Shown here: piece by piece, positions 1 to 5,154 of the stretch
Numbering within the stretch: position 1 is the first letter of the stretch
Layout: the number at the start of each line of letters is the position of its first letter
Assembly (NCBI GenBank): GCA_902772615.1
Contig: CACYBC010000189.1
Location: 1-7,899 of the forward strand
Origin: an uncultured Ruminococcus sp.
GTDB lineage: Bacteria > Bacillota > Clostridia > Oscillospirales > Ruminococcaceae
DNA: 7,899 nucleotides
Direction: 5' to 3'
Translations under genes and position numbers: made by a program
Notes under the pieces: model-generated
Database searches by the model: none
Told to the model about the DNA's origin: nothing
What the model saw: the letters and a program-made list of their open reading frames with translations, nothing else

Positions 1-768
1 ATGCTGCGCACAGAGAAGACGATGTACATCTCGCTGGATGAGTACGGCAGTTCCTTCCGTCCGCAGAAAGGACATCCGCAGTACGGCATGAACGGCAATA
101 TGCCAATCGGTCAGTTCTTCAGCTTCCCGGACCGCGGTTTCACTTCCCAGGATCCCAATGTCTGGCGCAGTTTCGGCCCCGGCGGGCGCAGATCCGGCGA
201 GATGGCGATGGCTCTCGCCAACGCCTCGACCATGCTGGCTATGATCCGCCGCGCTGACCGCGTCAAGATCGGCTGTGCGACCGGAGGTCTCGGCATGCTG
301 TGCGCCACGGACCAGGACCATGTATGGAAGGCCGCCGCCTACTATCCCATGACCGAACTGATACGCTATGCAAGGGGCAAATCCATCCTTCCCGTAGTGG
401 AGTGCGAGACATACGATGTTCCTTCTTACGCAGTAGACGATCAGAACCAGTACGCCGACTTCCACGATGTGCCGTATGTGACCGCGGCCGCAGCTCTCAA
501 TGAAGATGCAGGCGAGTTCACTGTGTTCGTCGCAAACGGTGACTGGGAAGAGGAAGAGGAGCTCACGCTCGATGTCAAGGCATTCGAAGGCTACCGCTTC
601 ATCGAACATCTGACGATGTATTCGGACGATTTTGATGCCGCCAATACCTATGAAGACCCCGACGCCATCAGACCGGTAATCTGCGAGGATACGAAGTGCG
701 TGGACGGCACCCTCACTGCCACTCTCAGGAAACTGTCCTGGAACATGTTCCGCTTTGAGAAAGCCTGA
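1..768 (+). CDS. GH51 alpha-L-arabinofuranosidase, C-terminal half (5' end outside window)
   Basis: The 255 visible residues match the C-terminal half of family GH51 enzymes, which release terminal L-arabinofuranose from arabinan, arabinoxylan and related side chains. Visible landmarks are an LDEY segment (residues 12-15), equivalent to the family's DEWN segment, where the Glu is the catalytic nucleophile; RRADRVKIG (about 83-91), resembling the usual RHADRVKMA; AYYPMTELIRYARG (about 112-125); a beta-sandwich stretch containing FVANGDWEE; EHLTMYSDDFDAANTYEDPD (about 200-219); and the closing LSWNMFRFE, like the family's LSWNVIRL. Family members are near 500 residues, so about half is missing upstream. 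The ATG at base 1 lies inside the catalytic domain and is very unlikely to be the true start. No signal peptide can be judged. The DEYG sequence and an unusual loop at about 30-65 suggest a divergent subfamily; exact substrate is inferred. Confidence 0.85.
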   Translation: MLRTEKTMYISLDEYGSSFRPQKGHPQYGMNGNMPIGQFFSFPDRGFTSQDPNVWRSFGPGGRRSGEMAMALANASTMLAMIRRADRVKIGCATGGLGMLCATDQDHVWKAAAYYPMTELIRYARGKSILPVVECETYDVPSYAVDDQNQYADFHDVPYVTAAAALNEDAGEFTVFVANGDWEEEEELTLDVKAFEGYRFIEHLTMYSDDFDAANTYEDPDAIRPVICEDTKCVDGTLTATLRKLSWNMFRFEKA

Positions 769-807
769 CACCGCTTGAATCCTTTGCCGCGGAAGACATA
801 TGTAAAA

Positions 808-847
808 GACCTGTTTCAGGTCCATTCACCGGACTCTGAAACAGGTC
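808..847. terminator. Bidirectional intrinsic terminator between convergent genes
   Basis: GACCTGTTTCAG (808-819) pairs perfectly with CTGAAACAGGTC (836-847). The stem extends by GTCC (820-823) with GGAC (831-834) past a one-base bulge at 835, leaving a 7-base loop. A T-rich stretch follows on the plus strand (TTCGTTTTCT, 851-860), and TTTTACA follows on the minus strand (801-807). The hairpin lies 40 bases after the arabinofuranosidase stop and about 75 bases after the convergent nitroreductase stop, so it probably ends both transcripts. The minus-strand T-tract is the more compact of the two. Confidence 0.8.
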
Positions 848-922
848 ATGTTCGTTTTCTGTTCGTCCATTCAGTACATTTCCCGCCTCCGGCAGAACTC
901 TCCTGCAGAGCAGACGCTGCGG

Positions 923-1438
923 TCAGACCACGGATACGTTCTTCTCAAAGTCGAACGTGTGAGGCTCCTTTGTTGCTTCGGGATATCCCACAGCGATCGC
1001 CACCTGATAACCATATCCCTCCGGGAAAGCGAGTTTCTTTGAATACTCTGCCTTCTTTTCTCCGTTGAGGACTGCTTCCATGCAGCCGAGTATCACGCTG
1101 CCAAGTCCGAGAGCCTGAGCTGCGAGATGGATGTTCTCAACTGCGATGCCGGCATCCACCGGGCTCCACTTGAAGTTCTCATCTCCCGACAGGTAGATCG
1201 TCACAGGAGCATTATAGAAAAATGAATTCTGCGCATTGGGATTCAGATCGTTCTGGATCTCAGCCTGCACCGGATTGTCCTTCCCGACCACCGTGAAATG
1301 GATCTCCTGCCTGTTCGCTGCAGTAGGCGCCTTGAGTCCGGCTTCCACCAGCGTTCTGCACACATCTTCAGGCAGAGGCCTGTCGCTGTAGCTGCGGACG
1401 GAATTTCTGTTGTCGATTACGTTCAAAAAGTCACTCAT
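923..1438 (-). CDS. Nitroreductase-family FMN-dependent oxidoreductase
   Basis: This 171-residue protein belongs to the nitroreductase family of soluble flavin enzymes, which use NAD(P)H to reduce nitroaromatics, quinones or other electrophiles; the true substrate cannot be told. Visible family features are RNSVRSY (residues 11-17), the N-terminal Arg/Ser element that contacts FMN phosphate; APTAANRQ (37-44), corresponding to the usual APS-x-x-N-x-Q; YNAPVTIYLSG (75-85); a helix DAGIAVENIHLAAQALGLGS (95-114), the dimer and flavin region; and GYGYQVAIAVGYP (141-153), the C-terminal strand ending with the conserved GxP. Length fits the family (about 170-200). The start at 1438 is preferred because AGGAGG lies 9 bases upstream. 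An ATG at 1444 is only 3 bases from it, and one at 1468 would put the ribosome site inside the coding region. The gene stands alone, divergent from the MoxR operon and convergent with the arabinofuranosidase gene. Confidence 0.92.
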   Translation of the reverse strand: MSDFLNVIDNRNSVRSYSDRPLPEDVCRTLVEAGLKAPTAANRQEIHFTVVGKDNPVQAEIQNDLNPNAQNSFFYNAPVTIYLSGDENFKWSPVDAGIAVENIHLAAQALGLGSVILGCMEAVLNGEKKAEYSKKLAFPEGYGYQVAIAVGYPEATKEPHTFDFEKNVSVV

Positions 1439-1447
1439 ATTCATATA

Positions 1448-1453
1448 CCTCCT
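1448..1453 (-). promoter_or_regulatory. Ribosome binding site of the nitroreductase gene
   Basis: The minus strand reads AGGAGG here, 9 bases before the ATG at 1438. It decides the start: the alternative ATG at 1444 is too close (3 bases) and the ATG at 1468 lies upstream of the site. Confidence 0.85.
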
Positions 1454-1552
1454 GCTTTTAATATACACTATGCGTCAAACCGATTCACGCAGAGCTCTTC
1501 TGCACCGGCTGTACCGCTCATCCCCCCCTGCTGTCCGGTTTAGAAAGATTTT

Positions 1553-1580
1553 TTTGTACAAACAGCTCTACAATTCACAA
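1553..1580 (-). promoter_or_regulatory. Candidate promoter for the nitroreductase gene
   Basis: On the minus strand TTGTGA (plus 1575-1580) and TACAAA (plus 1553-1558) are separated by 16 bases, a plausible -35/-10 pair. Its -35 overlaps one edge of the palindrome at 1577-1602, so a bound regulator would block it. It would leave a 5' leader of roughly 105 bases. The match to consensus is only moderate. Confidence 0.35.
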
Positions 1581-1602
1581 TTTATTCTTGAGAATAAATT
1601 GT
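1577..1602. promoter_or_regulatory. Palindromic candidate operator in the divergent promoter region
   Basis: ACAATTTATTCT (1577-1588) and AGAATAAATTGT (1591-1602) form a perfect 12-base inverted repeat around a 2-base centre. Beyond one mismatched pair, two further pairs (1574-1575 with 1604-1605) extend the symmetry. A third ACAATT half-like element lies at 1570-1575. The centre is too small for an RNA loop and no clear U-tract follows, so a dimeric DNA-binding protein is the better reading. A+T-rich palindromes of this size are typical of MarR-type and similar regulators, but no regulator gene is present in the window. The site overlaps candidate promoters in both directions. Confidence 0.6.
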
Positions 1603-1617
1603 AAAAACTGATATATT
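1588..1617 (+). promoter_or_regulatory. Candidate promoter for the MoxR operon
   Basis: TTGAGA (1588-1593) and TATATT (1612-1617) are separated by 18 bases. The -35 lies inside the palindrome, so the operon might share regulation with the divergent nitroreductase gene. Other A+T-rich -10-like boxes (TATGTT 1624-1629, TATAAA 1629-1634) make the exact promoter uncertain. Confidence 0.35.
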
Positions 1618-1641
1618 TATTTGTATGTTATAAAGAAAAAT

Positions 1642-1663
1642 GGGAGATCCGCAAGATCTTCCC
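1642..1663 (-). terminator. Hairpin with minus-side T-tract (terminator-like or leader stem)
   Basis: GGGAGATC (1642-1649) pairs with GATC plus TCCC (1655-1658, 1660-1663) around a 5-base loop, with one bulged T at 1659. On the minus strand the stem is followed directly by ATTTTTCTTTA (plus 1631-1641), the layout of an intrinsic terminator. No minus-strand gene ends here, so it might stop antisense transcripts from the operon. On the plus strand it would be a stem at the 5' end of the operon leader. The stem has only 8 pairs. Confidence 0.4.
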
Positions 1664-1677
1664 AGCTATCCGCAAGA
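1647..1677 (+). repeat. 10-base direct repeat in the operon leader
   Basis: ATCCGCAAGA occurs at 1647-1656 and again at 1668-1677, with a period of 21 bases. That is about two helical turns, and also seven codons in the frame of the downstream gene (Ile-Arg-Lys twice). It may be a regulatory repeat, a trace of coding sequence or chance. Confidence 0.5.
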
Positions 1678-1739
1678 AGGAGTACGCAGAAGAACGTGTC
1701 CGGCATCCATCCGATCATGCGTTCCGTGCGTTCAGTTTA

Positions 1740-3134
1740 ATGGAGATCAACAGATTACTTCGACCGTTTAAGAACCGTCTGCTCAAGGAAGACCTGATCC
1801 GTTCCCTGATAGGATCCCTGAGTACAGCGTCGGTCCTCACTTTCATATTATCAGCTTTCTATCATTTCAAAATACAGGAACCCGACAGGAAATACCTGCT
1901 GCTCTGTTTTGCAGGCTCATTTCTGGCCGTGTTCCTTTTCCTGTTTTTTATAGTCTTTTATCCGTGGAGGAAGAGAGTCGCAAGAAGACTGGATTCGACC
2001 GGTCTCAAGGACAGGATCTCCACCATGATCGAATACCGTGACGATCCTTCCCCTGTAGCGCATGTACAGAGGCGCAACGCTCAGTGGTACCTGAGGACCA
2101 TGAATCCATCCAGGATCAGGCTCAACATCAGCCGCAAGCGCACTGCCGTCGCGGCTACCTGCGTGCTGCTGATGACAGCTATGCTGCTGACCCCATATGA
2201 CATCTTCGCCAGGATAAATCCCGAGATAGAAGCCCGGATGGCACTGGAAAAGAAGATCGCCGCACTGTCAGACAGACTCAGAACAGAGATCACTCTGGCT
2301 CAGTTCCCTGAGAGCGTGGAAACGCCTCTGCTGGGGACCGTCGATACAATGCAGGAGAATATGCTTGCTGGGGCCAACGACCTGCAGCGTGCCACCTCCG
2401 TCATCCTGGCGAAACAGGAAATGGAGAACGCCGTCAGCGAATACGTGTCACGCATAAAACTGGGTGATGCGTTCCAGAAATACAACGCGACACGGTCTCT
2501 AGGAGTCTCGCTCTCAGTAGGCGACAGCGGGATGATCAGAGATACGCTCACACAGACAGTTACTGACCTGATGGAAGACGCCGAAAAGGTTTTCCCCCTG
2601 GCCTCCGATCTGCGCTCAGCACTTTCCTCATCGGGAGTTGATCCTTCCGACGCCCTTTATTCGTCCTTTGGCAGCATGGCGTCATACCTGGAAGATAACG
2701 TCGGTTCTCTGACCGAAGACGGACTGACATCCCTATGTGATTCCGTGATCTCTGCCGTCAGCGCACAGACAGAGGTGGAGGAGAAATACAGCGCGATCGA
2801 GAAGACTCTCCAGGAGATCCAGGACAATCTCCTCGGCTTCTCACGTCCGGAAGATCCCGCAGAAGGAGTCGTCAACACTGATGACGGCGACGTGGTGGAA
2901 GTCGATGTCGGAGTCGATCTGCGCGACAGGGATGCCTTCGTCGGCGGAGGCGGCCGTGACTTCTTCAAGGGTATGGACGAGCCGATGTACGACCCGGAGC
3001 TTGGGGTCGTGACGTTCGGAAGCGTGTACGAACAGTATTACGAGAAGTACAAGGAAGCTCTCAAATCCGGTGTGATCCCGGAGGAGCTCAAGGAAATGGT
3101 GGATAAATACTTCTACTGGCTCAACAACCTATGA
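1740..3134 (+). CDS. Uncharacterised three-helix membrane protein leading the MoxR/VWA operon
   Basis: I do not recognise a named domain in this 464-residue protein. A basic amphipathic N-terminus (1-20) precedes hydrophobic segments at about 23-43 and 52-75, a basic loop (RKRVARR, 77-83), a roughly 55-residue connecting stretch, and a third hydrophobic segment at about 134-152. Residues 153-464 should lie outside the membrane. They are mostly helical and charged, with coiled-coil-like parts (about 160-185, 205-245, 340-365), an acidic Asp/Val stretch (381-398), a GGGG turn (402-405), and a Tyr/Lys/Glu-rich helical tail ending WLNNL. Membrane proteins of this layout are known beside MoxR/VWA genes, so a scaffold or client-binding role is a reasonable inference. 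The ATG at 1740 has no ribosome site and overlaps an upstream TAA (TAATG). The same frame stays open upstream to 1605 without an ATG, so the start is uncertain. The next gene follows after 55 bases with no terminator. Confidence 0.85.
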   Translation: MEINRLLRPFKNRLLKEDLIRSLIGSLSTASVLTFILSAFYHFKIQEPDRKYLLLCFAGSFLAVFLFLFFIVFYPWRKRVARRLDSTGLKDRISTMIEYRDDPSPVAHVQRRNAQWYLRTMNPSRIRLNISRKRTAVAATCVLLMTAMLLTPYDIFARINPEIEARMALEKKIAALSDRLRTEITLAQFPESVETPLLGTVDTMQENMLAGANDLQRATSVILAKQEMENAVSEYVSRIKLGDAFQKYNATRSLGVSLSVGDSGMIRDTLTQTVTDLMEDAEKVFPLASDLRSALSSSGVDPSDALYSSFGSMASYLEDNVGSLTEDGLTSLCDSVISAVSAQTEVEEKYSAIEKTLQEIQDNLLGFSRPEDPAEGVVNTDDGDVVEVDVGVDLRDRDAFVGGGGRDFFKGMDEPMYDPELGVVTFGSVYEQYYEKYKEALKSGVIPEELKEMVDKYFYWLNNL

Positions 3135-3174
3135 GCCCTGTTCGGCAGAATCTGTAATAAATAATTAGATATAC

Positions 3175-3179
3175 AGGAG
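3175..3179 (+). promoter_or_regulatory. Ribosome binding site of the MoxR ATPase gene
   Basis: AGGAG lies 10 bases before the ATG at 3190. A nearer ATG at 3183 is only 3 bases away and opens a 9-codon frame that stops at once, so 3190 is the likely start. The preceding A+T-rich stretch (3151-3173) shows no convincing terminator or promoter. Confidence 0.75.
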
Positions 3180-3189
3180 AAAATGAGTT

Positions 3190-4236
3190 ATGGTTCAGGC
3201 GCACGATGTTGAGTTGTTCGGAGAGAAGAGCCGCCAGGTCCTCGCTGAGATCGGCAAAGACATGATCGGTCAGGAGGATGTCGTGGAGGATACCGTCATC
3301 GCCATGGTGGCAGGCGGCAACGTACTTCTGGAAGGAGTCCCCGGTGTCGGAAAGACCAGACTGGTGCGTTCTCTGGGACGCGCTTTCGATCTTCCCTTCT
3401 CCAGGATCCAGTTCACCCCGGACCTGATGCCTGCGGACGTCACGGGAACGAACATCATAGAACAGGATGAGAACGGACAGAACAGACTGGTATTCCAGCG
3501 CGGGCCGATCTTCTCCAGCATCATACTGGCTGACGAGATCAACCGAGCGACACCAAAGACGCAGTCTGCTCTGCTTGAGGCGATGCAGGAGCACACCGTC
3601 ACAGCCGGAGGCAGCACATACAGGCTTGATGAGCCCTTCTTCGTGCTGGCAACCCAGAACCCCATCGAACAGGACGGTACCTATCCCCTGCCCGAGGCGC
3701 AGATGGACCGTTTCATGTTCAAGCTCCTCGTCAGTTTCCCCACAGCGGAGGAACTGTCCAAGATCGTCAACCTGACCCAGGTGACCATGGATGAGCAGGC
3801 AAACCCCGTGCTTAACGCCAAGAGCCTTCTTGAGATGAGAGCGGTAGCCAAGGAGATCCCTGTCAGCAGCGAGATCCTCGACTACACGGTCAAGCTCGTT
3901 GAGGCTTCCCATCCCGAAAGAGACGACGCACCTGAATTCACAAAACAGTATGTGAGATTCGGCGCAAGTCCCCGCGCCGCGCAGAACATGATAACCGCTG
4001 CCAAAGTCCGCGCTCTGATGGACGGCCGCTACAATGTGTCCTTCGATGACATCGACGCTCTGGCATATCCGGTAATGAGACACCGCGTAAAGCCCAGTTT
4101 CCTCGCCATCACAGAGAAGATCGACGCCGATACCCTGGTATATATGCTTCTGGAGGAGATCAACGGACGCAATGTGTCATCCGATCCCAAAGAGGTAGCG
4201 GTACCCAGAAAAAAGAGAAAAAGACTGTTCGGCTGA
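3190..4236 (+). CDS. MoxR-family AAA+ ATPase
   Basis: This 348-residue cytosolic protein is a full-length MoxR-type AAA+ ATPase. Such ring-forming enzymes use ATP hydrolysis to remodel or activate partners and usually act with VWA-domain proteins encoded beside them. Motifs in order: the N-terminal MIGQEDVVE (25-33); Walker A GVPGVGKT (49-56); FTPDLMPADVTG (75-86), the family's hallmark stretch after Walker A; Walker B with ILADEINR (112-119); sensor 1 ATQNP (154-158); EAQMDRF (169-175), carrying the likely arginine finger; and sensor 2 GASPRA (258-263). The small helical lid domain follows to about 325. All catalytic residues look intact. The last residues are strongly basic (RKKRKRLFG), which is a little unusual and could contact membrane or an acidic partner. 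It lies between the membrane protein gene and the DUF58 gene (21-base gap), the standard gene order for this system. Confidence 0.96.
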   Translation: MVQAHDVELFGEKSRQVLAEIGKDMIGQEDVVEDTVIAMVAGGNVLLEGVPGVGKTRLVRSLGRAFDLPFSRIQFTPDLMPADVTGTNIIEQDENGQNRLVFQRGPIFSSIILADEINRATPKTQSALLEAMQEHTVTAGGSTYRLDEPFFVLATQNPIEQDGTYPLPEAQMDRFMFKLLVSFPTAEELSKIVNLTQVTMDEQANPVLNAKSLLEMRAVAKEIPVSSEILDYTVKLVEASHPERDDAPEFTKQYVRFGASPRAAQNMITAAKVRALMDGRYNVSFDDIDALAYPVMRHRVKPSFLAITEKIDADTLVYMLLEEINGRNVSSDPKEVAVPRKKRKRLFG

Positions 4237-4257
4237 TAAAGGCAGGAGCATCATCAT

Positions 4258-5154
4258 ATGAGAAAGATCATTGATGACGCCTTCATCTCCATGCTGGAGA
4301 CCAGAGACCTCAACGTGCATTCGTCTCTCAACGGTCTCTTCGGGGGAAACAGGCGCACCGTGAAGCACGGAAGTTCAGCCGAATTCGCTGACTATCAGGA
4401 ATATGTTCCCGGCGATGACCTGAGAAGGATAGACTGGAACCTCTATGCCAGATTTGAAAAACTGTATATTAAGCTGTTTGTGGACGAGCGGCAGCTCCAC
4501 CACAGGATATATGTCGACTGTTCCGCTTCCATGGACTGGGGCGACCCGCATAAGGGCGAAACAGCCCTCAAGCTCGCGGCCGCTCTGGGATTCCTTGCAG
4601 TTCAGTCGATGGACCGCGTCAGCATCATTCTGATGCATGATGACAAATGCGATACCGTGGCAAGGACGGTCGTCGGCAAGGAACGCTTCTACGAAGCTGT
4701 CGACAAACTGAACGGAACCGAGTTCTACGGAAGTTCGGAGCTTGGCAAAGCTCTCTCCGCGGAAGAGGATGTGGGAAACGGCGACGGCATGTCCGTCATC
4801 ATCTCCGATTTCCTGACCGAGAGCGAGTGGAAGAGCGGTGCCGAGTACCTCAGATACAACAACCGCGAAGTCTGTCTCCTGCAGGTCCTCTCACCGGAGG
4901 AGACGGATCCTCTTATGATGGGCAAAATGTGGCTGCTGGACAGTGAAGCCAGGGGCACGGATGACTACAGGAACAAGCGCATGGAGATCACCCGGGACAC
5001 CCTCAAGGCCTATGCCCTCGCTCTTGACTACCATCAGAGGGAACTGAAACAGTTCTGCGACATGCGCGGCATACCTTTCGTGACCGTGCGCAGCGACGAA
5101 CCCATCGAACAGATCCTGTTCATGAAATCTACCGAAGCAGGGATCATACTATGA
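4258..5154 (+). CDS. DUF58 domain protein (soluble VWA-like partner of MoxR)
   Basis: This 298-residue protein has the DUF58 signature: RRTVKHGSSAEFADYQEYVP (32-51) and GDDLRRIDWNLYARFEKLY (52-70), matching the family pattern of G-x-G-x-EF-x-x-x-R-x-Y-x-x-GD-D-x-R-x-IDW. It continues into a VWA-like fold with a MIDAS-type motif DCSAS (87-91) and a later strand IISDFLTE (181-188) that supplies a second acidic site. No signal peptide or membrane helix is seen, so it should be cytosolic. DUF58 proteins are nearly always encoded next to MoxR ATPases and are thought to act as their adaptors; the biochemical role is not established. The start is supported by AGGAG at 4244-4248, 9 bases upstream. 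Its stop overlaps the next start (ATGA, 5151-5154), so translation of the two is probably coupled. Confidence 0.95.
   Translation: MRKIIDDAFISMLETRDLNVHSSLNGLFGGNRRTVKHGSSAEFADYQEYVPGDDLRRIDWNLYARFEKLYIKLFVDERQLHHRIYVDCSASMDWGDPHKGETALKLAAALGFLAVQSMDRVSIILMHDDKCDTVARTVVGKERFYEAVDKLNGTEFYGSSELGKALSAEEDVGNGDGMSVIISDFLTESEWKSGAEYLRYNNREVCLLQVLSPEETDPLMMGKMWLLDSEARGTDDYRNKRMEITRDTLKAYALALDYHQRELKQFCDMRGIPFVTVRSDEPIEQILFMKSTEAGIIL

Larger units (their letters stand above)
1439..1739. other. Divergent intergenic region, 301 bases
   Basis: This is the only long gene-free stretch between full genes. Its left part (about 1454-1540) would be the nitroreductase leader and shows no structure I can name. 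The middle (about 1545-1640) is strongly A+T-rich and carries the palindrome and promoter candidates. The right part (1641-1739) is G+C-richer and coding-like. It contains a hairpin, a direct repeat, an AAGGAG (1677-1682) far from any convincing start, and short open frames in all three plus frames. One of these ends in TAA at 1738-1740, overlapping the ATG of the next gene by one base. No tRNA, riboswitch of a class I recognise, or insertion sequence is seen. Confidence 0.7.

Noticed and set aside
775..1068. 97-codon plus-strand frame after the arabinofuranosidase gene
   Set aside because: It spans the terminator hairpin and the antisense of the nitroreductase gene, and its sequence is low in recognisable structure.
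1640..1771. 43-codon frame from ATG 1640 as a real small gene
   Set aside because: It has no ribosome site, its codon third positions are unlike the neighbours, and it overlaps the start of the membrane protein gene; the in-frame extension or frameshift reading is more interesting.
2081..2968. Minus-strand frames opposite the 464-residue membrane protein gene
   Set aside because: They are Ser/Thr/Pro/Arg-rich antisense readings of a plus-strand gene with coherent membrane segments.
3152..3176. Possible CTGTA/TACAG hairpin before the MoxR ribosome site
   Set aside because: Only five pairs with a 15-base A+T-rich loop, so it is not distinguishable from chance.
3183..3212. Nine-codon frame starting at ATG 3183
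   Set aside because: It is only 3 bases from the AGGAG and stops immediately; the ATG at 3190 has proper spacing and leads the MoxR protein.
3121..4083. 320-codon open frame on the minus strand opposite the MoxR gene
   Set aside because: It lies fully antisense to a gene with all AAA+ motifs, shows no recognisable domain, and is explained by codon bias of the plus-strand gene.
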